Origin: Acidimicrobiaceae bacterium
GTDB taxonomy: Bacteria > Actinomycetota > Acidimicrobiia > Acidimicrobiales > Ilumatobacteraceae
Direction: 5' to 3'
NCBI GenBank assembly: GCA_020637235.1
Contig: JACJWG010000005.1
Location: 124,001-188,000, forward strand
DNA: 64,000 bases
The notes beneath the pieces were generated by a model. It was not told the origin of the DNA. It saw only the letters and a list, made by a program, of their open reading frames with translations, and did no database searches. Shown in pieces: positions 57,266 through 64,000 of this stretch (position 1 is the stretch's first letter; each line of letters opens with the position of its first letter). The position numbers and the translations under genes were made by a program.

Positions 57266-57706
57266 TTATCCGGCCTCGACCACGTCTTCCTCCGCCGAAT
57301 CGTCCGCCTCCGTCTCGGCGACCGCCTCGGCGGCGGCTGCGGCCGGATGGAGGATCGCATCCACCGCGAACTGCAGTGACAACGCGTCCAGCGGCTTCAC
57401 GAGCCAGCCGTCGGCAGCGCTGCGCTTCGCGAGGTGCAGGTCGGCGCGGCGGTCGAGCAGCATGAGGACGGGGACGTGGGGCAACACTCCGGCGCTCTCG
57501 TCGAGCCGGAGGCCCATGGTGACGGCCATGCCGCCCATCGATCCGATCTGGAGATCCAGAACGGCGAGGTCGGGGGTGCGAGCGGCGACCACTCCGGCGA
57601 CGTCGCGGCCGTTGCGGCAGACCGTGAACGACGTGTCGGGGTCGGCGAGGGCTGCGGTGACCTCGTCGAGGACGAAGTCGGCGTCGGTGGCGACCAGGAT
57701 GTGCAC
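57266..57706 (-). CDS. Single-domain response regulator (receiver)
   Basis: A 146-aa protein with one receiver domain: HILVATDADFVLDEV at the start, phospho-acceptor Asp in DLAVLDLQIGSMGG near residue 52, and the Lys in WLVKPLDA. The C-terminal about 25 residues are Ala/Glu-rich. No output domain. GTG 57706 is 7 nt after TAACCT on the minus strand. Confidence 0.82.
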   Translation of the reverse strand: MHILVATDADFVLDEVTAALADPDTSFTVCRNGRDVAGVVAARTPDLAVLDLQIGSMGGMAVTMGLRLDESAGVLPHVPVLMLLDRRADLHLAKRSAADGWLVKPLDALSLQFAVDAILHPAAAAAEAVAETEADDSAEEDVVEAG

Positions 57707-57713
57707 GCTCGGC

Positions 57714-57719
57714 AGGTTA
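57714..57719 (-). promoter_or_regulatory. -10 element of the receiver gene
   Basis: TAACCT on the minus strand, 7 nt before GTG 57706; inside the 3' end of the ArsA-like gene. Confidence 0.45.
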
Positions 57720-58853
57720 CCCGGTGGGGTGCTCGCGGCCGAAGAGCCCGCCGGCCGTGTCGTCTCCGGGCTCGAAGAGCAGGTGGCGGATCTCGTCGAG
57801 GCCATCCAGGTCGTGGACGTCGCCGTGCAACATGGGCACCCAGCACACGGGTGCGGGGGCCACGTCGTCGGCCAGGGTGGTGAGCTGCTCGTGTTCGGCG
57901 GCGGCCGTCGCGACGAGTTCGTCGTGGTTGTCCCACAGTGCGACGAGTCGGGTCGCGCCTCGAGCGCGCGCCGACGGCCGAGCCGCGCGCGGTGTGCCGA
58001 AGGTCGGCGTGGAACGGTTCACGACGAGCGCCGACACCGCGAGGCCGGCGTCGCGGAGCCGGCCGGCGAAATATCGCGCCTCGTCGATGGTGTCGCGACG
58101 CGGCGCCGCCACCAGGACATAGCGCGTGGCGTCGGAGCGCAGCAGGGTCATCACGTCGTCGGCACGGTCGCGGAACCCGGTCTCCATCCCGTCGAACGCC
58201 TGGAAGAAGGCGATCGCATCGGCGAGCACGTCGCCCCCGACCACCTTGCCGATCGTGCGCAGCACGGGTTGGGCAGCCACGTTCAACACCTTCAGCCCGC
58301 GACGGGTGGGCATCATCAGCAGCTTGAACAGCGGATGGTCGAGGAAGCGGGCGAGCGTGCCGGGGGCCTCGAGGAAATCGAGGGCGTTGCGCGTGGGTGG
58401 GGTGTCGACCACCACCACGTCGAAGCGTCCGTCGTCGTGCAGCGCGTGCAGGCGCTCGGCCGCCATGTACTCCTGAGTGCCACTCAGTGCACCGGCGATG
58501 TTGTGGTAGAAGCGGTTCGTCAGGATCCGCTCGGCCTGTTCGGCGCTCGGCGCGTTGGCCCGGACCAACCCGTCGAAGGTGGCCGCGGTGTCGAGCATCA
58601 TCGCCCACAGCTGGCCGGTGCCCGCCGGACCCGGATCGACGTCGAGGCGAACCGGTTCGTTCCCGAGTCCGTCGGGCAGACCGAGCGCGTCGGCGAGCCG
58701 CTTGGCGGGGTCGATCGTCACCACCACCACGCGCCGGCCGGTGCGCGCGAGTTCGATGCCGAGCACCGCGGCCGTCGTGGTCTTGCCGACGCCACCACTG
58801 CCGCAGCACACCACCACCTCGGCGCCGTCCAAGGCGACGGCGAGGCCGCTCAC
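57717..58853 (-). CDS. ArsA/Get3-like ATPase (second of pair)
   Basis: A 378-aa ATPase: CGSGGVGKTTTAA (deviant Walker A with signature Lys), VTIDPAKRLADALG (A-loop/switch I) and VVVDTPPTRNALDFL (switch II). It forms a pair with the next ATPase by a GTGA overlap, as Rv3679-Rv3680 do in Mycobacterium tuberculosis. Get3-like ATPases handle membrane or hydrophobic proteins or anions; the client here is unknown. Confidence 0.88.
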   Translation of the reverse strand: MSGLAVALDGAEVVVCCGSGGVGKTTTAAVLGIELARTGRRVVVVTIDPAKRLADALGLPDGLGNEPVRLDVDPGPAGTGQLWAMMLDTAATFDGLVRANAPSAEQAERILTNRFYHNIAGALSGTQEYMAAERLHALHDDGRFDVVVVDTPPTRNALDFLEAPGTLARFLDHPLFKLLMMPTRRGLKVLNVAAQPVLRTIGKVVGGDVLADAIAFFQAFDGMETGFRDRADDVMTLLRSDATRYVLVAAPRRDTIDEARYFAGRLRDAGLAVSALVVNRSTPTFGTPRAARPSARARGATRLVALWDNHDELVATAAAEHEQLTTLADDVAPAPVCWVPMLHGDVHDLDGLDEIRHLLFEPGDDTAGGLFGREHPTG

Positions 58854-59701
58854 GTGATCAGGCCCGTCGCGAGGCGGGCGACGTCGTCGGCGGTCAGTCC
58901 GGCCGTGACCACCTGGGGCAGGTGCCACTGGGGCAGCGCCAACAGATCCGTCAGCCGTTCGACCTCGCGCCGGTGCAGCTGTCGGCGTGCGTTGCGGAAC
59001 TCGGCCGCTGCGGCCAGGGCCGGGTCGGTGGTCTGCTCGATCGCGAGGTCGCCGCCATCGTCGACCCCGTTCACGACGAGCGGGCCGAGTTGCACCCCCA
59101 CCCGCTCCTCCAGGGCGTAGGCGGTCTCGACGAGCTCGTTCACCGGCGTGGTCTCCGGCAAGGTGACGAGCACCACCTGGCAGCGCGCCGGGTCGCCGAG
59201 CATCTCGAGCACGTCCAGTGCCTGGGTCCGGATGGGTCCGCCACGCACGGTGTCGAGCAAGCCACGTGCCGCCAGCAGGAAGGTGATCGCATGCCCGGCG
59301 GCCGGCCCGTCGACGACCACCAGATCGTGCTCGCCGCTGCGTTCGAGCTGCTTCAGTTTGCCGAGCACCACGATGTCGTCGATCCCCGGCGCCGCCGTCG
59401 ACACCACGTCGATGATGCCGCTGGTGGCGAGCCGCTTCGCGACCCGCTTCATCCCGTGCGTCTCGAGATACTCGGCGAGGGCGTCGGGTGCGGTGAGCGA
59501 CAGGTGCGGCAGGTCGCCCACCAGATCGGCGAGCTGCGTCTTGCCGTCGAGATCGACCGCGAGCACCCGCAGCCCGGCGTCGAATGCAGCGCGCGCCAGA
59601 ACTGCCGTTACCGTGGTCTTCCCGACCCCGCCCTTGCCGGCCACGACGACCAGCCGGGTGGTGGTCAGGAACTCCCGTGGATCCAGCCGCTTCGGAGGCA
59701 C
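58850..59701 (-). CDS. ArsA/Get3-like ATPase (first of pair)
   Basis: A 283-aa ATPase: VAGKGGVGKTTVTA, VLAVDLDGKTQLADLVG and VVVDGPAAGHAITFL. Shorter than its partner. It starts at GTG 59701, only 2 bp from the start of the divergent NfeD gene. Conserved pair in actinobacteria, often near a WhiB gene, as here (61195). Confidence 0.88.
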   Translation of the reverse strand: MPPKRLDPREFLTTTRLVVVAGKGGVGKTTVTAVLARAAFDAGLRVLAVDLDGKTQLADLVGDLPHLSLTAPDALAEYLETHGMKRVAKRLATSGIIDVVSTAAPGIDDIVVLGKLKQLERSGEHDLVVVDGPAAGHAITFLLAARGLLDTVRGGPIRTQALDVLEMLGDPARCQVVLVTLPETTPVNELVETAYALEERVGVQLGPLVVNGVDDGGDLAIEQTTDPALAAAAEFRNARRQLHRREVERLTDLLALPQWHLPQVVTAGLTADDVARLATGLIT

Positions 59702-59703
59702 TC

Positions 59704-61104
59704 GTGCGCAGACTAGTCATCGCCCTCCTGGGCGGCCCGCTCGTGGCCGCCGGTCTCCTGGCGGGTGCGGCGACCGCCACGACGGGCGGGAGCGACGGTT
59801 CCGACGACGGCGCTGCCGTCACCGGGACCAGCCAAACGGCGCCTGATCTGGCGCCCGTCGACGTGCTGCAGGTGACCGGGCTGTTCGACCGCGTGGTGAT
59901 CGAGGCGATCGACGATGCGATCGACGATGCGGCCGCCGACGGATCGCAGGCGCTGATCCTGCAGGTCAACTCGGGTGGCACGATCGCCAGCCCCGCCGAC
60001 ATGACCGCGCTCATCCAGCGAGTCGCCGACGCACCTGTGCCGATCGGCATCTGGGTGGGGCCGGCCAGCAGCGCTCGCCTCTACGGCCTGCCGGCACAGC
60101 TGATGGGGGTGGCCGACGTGACGGCCATGGTGAGCGGCAGCCGCATCGGCCACACCGGACGGCTGGTCGACCTCGAGGGCGGCCGCACGGTCGACTTCGG
60201 TGCGGCCACCGACCGGCTTCGCAGCGGCACCCTGTCGTTCCAGGACGCCCGCGCCCTCGGCGCGCTCAAGCTGGACACACCGGACGTGGGGGTCCCCACC
60301 ATCCGCAGCATGGTGGCGGCGATGGACGGCGTTGCGGTGGACGGGGTGGTGCTCGACACGGTGACCGAGGGCGTGGACGACGAAGGCGGCGCCGAACTGC
60401 AGGCGACGCTCGTTCGCTTCAGCAAGCTCGGCCTGCTGGACCAGCTGATGCACACGGTCGCCAGCCCGCCGGTGGCGTATCTGTTGCTGCTGATCGGCCT
60501 CGGCTTGCTCGTGTTCGAGTTCTACACCGCCGGTGTGGGGGTTGCCGGTGTCGTGGGCGCAGGGTGCGCGTTCCTCGGTTGCGTCGGGCTCGCCGAGTTG
60601 CCGGCACGCTGGTGGGCCGTCACGCTGTTGGTGCTGGCGTTCGCTGCGTTCGCGGTCGACGTGCAGGTGGGCATTCCACGGTTCTGGACCGGGGTGGGCA
60701 TCGTGCTCGTCACGGCCGGCAGCCTCGTGCTGTACGAACCGTTGCCCGGCACCGGGATGAGCGTCGGCTGGCTCACGATGATCGTCGGCATCGGCGGCGC
60801 CGCCCTCGCGTTCGTGGTGGGCATGCCGTCGATGACGCGCACCCGCTTCGCGACACCGACGATCGGGCGCGAGTGGCTGATCGGGGAGCTCGGCACCGCG
60901 GTCAGCGACGTGGCGCCCGACGGTGTGGTCGACGTCGGCAGCGGCCGTTGGCGGGCGCGCACCAATCGCGCCACGCCGCTGCGCCAGGGCGAACCCGTTC
61001 GCGTCGTCGCGATCGACGGCATCACGCTCGAGGTCGAGCCGGAGGCCGGTGGCGCTCGCGACTACCGTGAGCGCCGCGCCGCCACGACCGTCGACGAGAC
61101 ATGA
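59704..61104 (+). CDS. NfeD-like membrane-bound ClpP-class protease
   Basis: A 466-aa protein: signal peptide (1-26), extracytoplasmic ClpP-like domain (about 50-220, LILQVNSGGTIASPADMTAL), four to five helices (about 245-385) and a C-terminal OB-fold NfeD domain. Related proteases cleave stomatin-like partners. The catalytic Ser is not in the usual ASAG context, so activity is uncertain. GTG 59704 has GGAGG 6 nt upstream, inside the divergent ATPase coding region. Confidence 0.82.
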   Translation: MRRLVIALLGGPLVAAGLLAGAATATTGGSDGSDDGAAVTGTSQTAPDLAPVDVLQVTGLFDRVVIEAIDDAIDDAAADGSQALILQVNSGGTIASPADMTALIQRVADAPVPIGIWVGPASSARLYGLPAQLMGVADVTAMVSGSRIGHTGRLVDLEGGRTVDFGAATDRLRSGTLSFQDARALGALKLDTPDVGVPTIRSMVAAMDGVAVDGVVLDTVTEGVDDEGGAELQATLVRFSKLGLLDQLMHTVASPPVAYLLLLIGLGLLVFEFYTAGVGVAGVVGAGCAFLGCVGLAELPARWWAVTLLVLAFAAFAVDVQVGIPRFWTGVGIVLVTAGSLVLYEPLPGTGMSVGWLTMIVGIGGAALAFVVGMPSMTRTRFATPTIGREWLIGELGTAVSDVAPDGVVDVGSGRWRARTNRATPLRQGEPVRVVAIDGITLEVEPEAGGARDYRERRAATTVDET

Positions 61105-61168
61105 TCCCGGACTCGTGCGTCGTGATTCGCCATCGCTCCGCCCATTGTGCGGGGGCGGCGAGCGCACC

Positions 61169-61174
61169 TAGGGT
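61169..61174 (+). promoter_or_regulatory. -10 element of the second whiB gene
   Basis: TAGGGT, about 7 bp before a start near 61181, giving a short leader with AAGGGG. Confidence 0.5.
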
Positions 61175-61194
61175 TCACCCCGAAAGGGGTGCTC

Positions 61195-61521
61195 GTGGCG
61201 TTGCGACGCGACGAACTGAACAGCCCGGGCGACGGGCACGACGCCATGGCGTGGCAGCGTGCCGCGGCCTGCCGCGGCGACCATGCTCCGCTGTTCTTCC
61301 CGCCGGCACAGTTCGAACGCAAGGATCTCCGCGTCGCCCGGGAACGGAAGGCGAAGGCGATCTGTCGCCACTGCACCGTCACCGACGCCTGTCTCGCCTA
61401 CGCACTCGAGTTCCGCGAGCCCCACGGGGTGTGGGGAGGTCTCAACGAGACCGAGCGTCGCGAACTGCTCGATCGCGGGCGGTCCGATGAGCCCGTCACC
61501 GTCCGTCCACGCGGTCGATAG
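61195..61521 (+). CDS. WhiB family Fe-S transcriptional regulator
   Basis: A 108-aa WhiB protein. Cysteines in AACRGD, AICRHC and DACLAY bind the cluster; REPHGVWGGLNETERREL is the sigma-contact turn. The tail (RGRSDEPVTVRPRGR) is basic but has no AT-hook. The GTG at 61195 has AAGGGG 6 nt upstream. It lies near the ArsA pair as whiB4 does in mycobacteria, but the sequence does not settle the subclass. Confidence 0.9.
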   Translation: MALRRDELNSPGDGHDAMAWQRAAACRGDHAPLFFPPAQFERKDLRVARERKAKAICRHCTVTDACLAYALEFREPHGVWGGLNETERRELLDRGRSDEPVTVRPRGR

Positions 61522-62440
61522 GCGCACCTGGGTCCAGGGGCGTCCGGCCGCCTACAGCGTCGCCGGTCGCGGGTTGCCCGTCGTGTTGCTGCACGGGTGG
61601 GCACTCGGCCAGCACACCTATCGCGACGTCGTCGAGCGGTTGGCCGCCGAGGGGGTGCGTGTGGTGGCGCCGTCGATGCCCGGCTTCGGGCCCACTGCGG
61701 AGCTGCCGTCGACGTCGTTCTCGCTCAGCGGCTACGCGAGCTGGGTCGCCGACCTGCTCGACTCGCTCGACGTCGACGAACCGGCCGTCGTGGTGGGGCA
61801 CTCCTTCGGGGGCGGCGTGGCCACCCGATTCGCCCACGACAACCCTGACCGCGTCCGTTCGTTGGTGCTCGTGAACTCCGTGGGCGGGTCGTCGTGGCGC
61901 TCGGGGACCGGACTGCGCTCGATCACCGAACGGCCGCTCTGGGACTGGGGGCTGCACTTCCCGGCCGATGTGTGGCCGTTGCGCCAGGCCACCCGGGTGT
62001 TGCCGGTGATCGCCGAGGACCTGGTGCCCAACCTGCTCCGCCATCCTCGCGCGCTGGTGAAGGTGGCGAACCTGGCTCGTCGGGCCGACCTGCGCGCCGA
62101 GCTCGAGGCGATGCGCGACCGAGGGGTGCCGATCTCGATCATCTGGGCCAGCCGCGACGGGGTGATTCCCCGCGAGTCGTTCGAGGCGATGTGCGTCGCG
62201 AGCGGCGTCGACGGCACCGTGGTCGACGGCACCCACAGCTGGCTGCTCGCCGACCCCGACCAGTTCGGCGAGGTGATCACCAACGACGTCCGCGTCGCGA
62301 AGGCGGCCCGCGACCTCGAGCGCGACGCGCCGACCGAGCGCCGCCGCGGGCTGCGGCGGGTGCCCTCGCTCAGCCGCCGGACGCCGGAGCGCCGGGCAGG
62401 CGCGGGCCACCGATCCGCAGATCACCACGTCGACGGGTGA
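61487..62440 (+). CDS. Alpha/beta hydrolase
   Basis: A 317-aa hydrolase: LLHGWALGQHTY (oxyanion region), VVGHSFGGGVA with the nucleophile Ser, IIWASRDGVIPRE (Asp) and DGTHSWLLADP (His). The substrate is unknown. ATG 61487 starts inside the last 35 nt of whiB in another frame. Its 3' end overlaps selB by 71 nt, adding a basic Arg-rich tail. Confidence 0.85.
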   Translation: MSPSPSVHAVDRRTWVQGRPAAYSVAGRGLPVVLLHGWALGQHTYRDVVERLAAEGVRVVAPSMPGFGPTAELPSTSFSLSGYASWVADLLDSLDVDEPAVVVGHSFGGGVATRFAHDNPDRVRSLVLVNSVGGSSWRSGTGLRSITERPLWDWGLHFPADVWPLRQATRVLPVIAEDLVPNLLRHPRALVKVANLARRADLRAELEAMRDRGVPISIIWASRDGVIPRESFEAMCVASGVDGTVVDGTHSWLLADPDQFGEVITNDVRVAKAARDLERDAPTERRRGLRRVPSLSRRTPERRAGAGHRSADHHVDG

Positions 62441-64000
62441 TGCCGCGCGCGTCCAGTTCGTTCGCGAGCGGGAGTGCGTACTTGCGGGTGACGCCGAGGG
62501 CATCGCGCAGCTGCGCCATCGTGATGCCCTCCGGCTCGACGGCGAGCAGGCGTGCTGCCGCGTCGGCGGCCAGGTGGATCGCGTCGACGTGGAACACGAT
62601 CCCGTCGCGTTCGACGAGCACGCCCCGGCGGACCAGTTCGCGCACCGTGCTGCGATCCACACCGCTGGGCTCGGGGGGCGCGGCACCGCCGGCACGCAGC
62701 TGTTCGACGACCGGATGGCTCGCGACGGCGTCGACCGCGTCCGCAGGCAGGATGCGGCCACCGTCGACCCGGATGTCGTCGAAGGTGGCGAGCAGCGCCC
62801 GTTCGCGCGCGTCCAGCGCGGCGAGATCGAGCCCCAACGTGTCGGCCGCGGCGATGCGCTCACGCAGCGACGCGGTGGCAGCCGCCAGCGCGGAGCCGGC
62901 GACCACCCAATGGTCGAGCGTCGGGGTGACGACCTCGCCGGTCCAGGCCTCGAGGTCGTCGACGAGCACCCAGCCGCGCTCCGCGACCAGGGACTCGATC
63001 GTGCCGTCGGGAACGGCGCGCGACGCAGGTCGCACCGGCGCGACGTCGAGCACCTCGCCCCCGCCGACGGTCTCGCCGCGGCCCGACTCGCGCAGCACGT
63101 ACCGGTCGCCGCGCATCAGCGGGAGTGCGGTCGGGAGGTGCAGGCGCACGTGACCCCGCTCACCGGGGACGAGGACGTCGGGTCCGAGGATCCGCACCTT
63201 GGCCGGCCACTCGCCCGAACCGACGTGCACCACGTACGCGCCGCGACGTGACACCTCGTGGTCGAGGGTGTCGAGCACCACGAGCGTCGCGTCCACGCGC
63301 GGCGACGGGCGCCACTGTGCGAGCGTCACGAGGGCGTCCCCGCGCTGCACCTGGTCGTGCTCGACCCCGACGAGGTTGACCGCCACACGGTTACCGGGTC
63401 CCACGACGTCGGCCGAGCGTCCGTGCCGCTGCAGGGACCGGATCCTCGCCGAGCGCCCCCCGGGCACCAGGTCGATGCGTTGGTCGACGGCGAGCGGACC
63501 ACCGGTCAGTGTGCCGGTGACCACGGTACCGCTGCCCTTGGCAGCGAAGCTCCGGTCCACCCACAGACGGGGCCGACGACGATCGGCGGACGCAGGTGTG
63601 TCGACGAGCAGGTCGGCGAGCGACGTGCGGAGCTCGTCGAGTCCGTCGCCGGTGGTGGCGCACACCGGCACGATCGGCGCGTCGGCGAGGAACGTGCCGG
63701 TCAAGTGGTCGATCACGTCGAGCGTCTGCAGTTCCAGCCACTCGTCGTCGACGAGATCGCGTTTGGTGAGCACCACCAGACCGCGACGATGGCCGAGCAG
63801 TTCCAGGATCCGCAGGTGCTCTTCGCTCTGCGGCTTCCACCCCTCGGTGGCGGCGACGACGAACAGGCAGGCGTCCACACCGCCGACGCCGGCCAGCATG
63901 TTGCGCACGAACCGCACGTGCCCGGGGACGTCGACGAAGCTCACCTCGACCGATCCGCCCTCGGGTGCGGCCAGCACCGTGTGGGCGAACCCGAGATCGA
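62370..64000 (-). CDS. selB: Selenocysteine-specific elongation factor, 5' end outside window
   Basis: The last about 543 residues are visible. GTPase motifs DVPGHVRFVRNML and LTKRDLVD are followed by domains II-III (FAAKGSGTVVTGTLTGG) and C-terminal winged helices that bind the SECIS hairpin (HLAADAAARLLAVEPEGITMAQLRDALGVTRKYALPL). SelB brings Sec-tRNA to UGA codons. Its presence implies selA, selC and selenoproteins elsewhere in the genome. Convergent overlap with the hydrolase gene at its 3' end. Confidence 0.95.
   Translation of the reverse strand, partial: DLGFAHTVLAAPEGGSVEVSFVDVPGHVRFVRNMLAGVGGVDACLFVVAATEGWKPQSEEHLRILELLGHRRGLVVLTKRDLVDDEWLELQTLDVIDHLTGTFLADAPIVPVCATTGDGLDELRTSLADLLVDTPASADRRRPRLWVDRSFAAKGSGTVVTGTLTGGPLAVDQRIDLVPGGRSARIRSLQRHGRSADVVGPGNRVAVNLVGVEHDQVQRGDALVTLAQWRPSPRVDATLVVLDTLDHEVSRRGAYVVHVGSGEWPAKVRILGPDVLVPGERGHVRLHLPTALPLMRGDRYVLRESGRGETVGGGEVLDVAPVRPASRAVPDGTIESLVAERGWVLVDDLEAWTGEVVTPTLDHWVVAGSALAAATASLRERIAAADTLGLDLAALDARERALLATFDDIRVDGGRILPADAVDAVASHPVVEQLRAGGAAPPEPSGVDRSTVRELVRRGVLVERDGIVFHVDAIHLAADAAARLLAVEPEGITMAQLRDALGVTRKYALPLANELDARGITRRRGDLRIGGPRLPGAPASGG

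Overview
High-GC actinobacterial chromosome. Two WhiB proteins (one WhiB7-like), a GlnR-like regulator beside glnA, a ClpS/DUF2017 pair, a paired ArsA-like ATPase locus, a caa3-type oxidase and a secreted protein with repeated 'R-x-DTR' domains together fit the class Acidimicrobiia (Ilumatobacter-like). That placement is inference. No rRNA, CRISPR, insertion sequence or prophage was seen; this is core chromosome, densely packed, with many 4-nt GTGA/ATGA overlaps. A large share of genes carry a TANNNT-like -10 hexamer 5-9 nt before the start codon, which suggests leaderless transcripts.

Layout. 1-1 kb: 5' part of a PAS protein and a Glu-Asp-Phe tRNA operon (minus strand). 1-3.4 kb: thioesterase, DegV protein, clpS-DUF2017. 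3.5-12.4 kb: respiratory block with ctaB, a COX I-like/COX III-like pair lacking the redox ligands, a membrane protein, then the true oxidase ctaC (CuA plus cytochrome c), ctaD, ctaE and subunit IV. 12.4-16 kb: ABC exporter, serS, pdxH. 16-20.3 kb: tlpA-ccdA-PGA hydrolase-fadB-like operon. 20.5-21.4 kb: whiB7 with a long leader containing a uORF and an attenuator. 21.4-27.8 kb: NIPSNAP/DUF1579-like pair opposite a WYL regulator, glycosyltransferase, orn, Nudix, mrp, erpA-like. 27.8-31.5 kb: lipoprotein, BON/OmpA protein, helix-hairpin-helix membrane protein, RidA and a 51-aa membrane peptide. 31.5-35.7 kb: PLP decarboxylase, amidohydrolase, UPF0016 transporter, SGNH hydrolase. 35.7-39 kb: nitrogen block with glnR-like gene, glnA (GSI) and glnII (GSII), each glutamine synthetase preceded by four half-sites at exact 11-bp spacing. 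39-44.4 kb: epimerase/TetR divergent pair with twin palindromes, lipoprotein, large sugar-dehydrogenase-like secreted protein. 44.3-52.2 kb: nadE, glycosyltransferase, MFS exporter, lysC-methyltransferase-asd. 52.4-54.4 kb: ECF sigma factor, a Cys-less anti-sigma-like protein, an MscS channel and MazG. 54.5-56.9 kb: ApbE, PepSY-TM and DUF2271 (extracytoplasmic flavinylation set). 57.1-64 kb: tRNA-Pro, receiver-domain protein, two ArsA-like ATPases, NfeD protease, WhiB, alpha/beta hydrolase and the 3' part of selB.

Connections. The oxidase genes with ctaB (heme O synthesis) and the tlpA/ccdA thiol pathway are aerobic-respiration functions. GlnR with two glutamine synthetases and their putative operators form a nitrogen-control unit. 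LysC and Asd are the first and second steps of the aspartate pathway. SelB implies selenoprotein synthesis. The strongest candidates for new biology are the ligand-less oxidase-like pair, the whiB7 leader, the GlnR-type operators and the sigma/anti-sigma-like/MscS unit.
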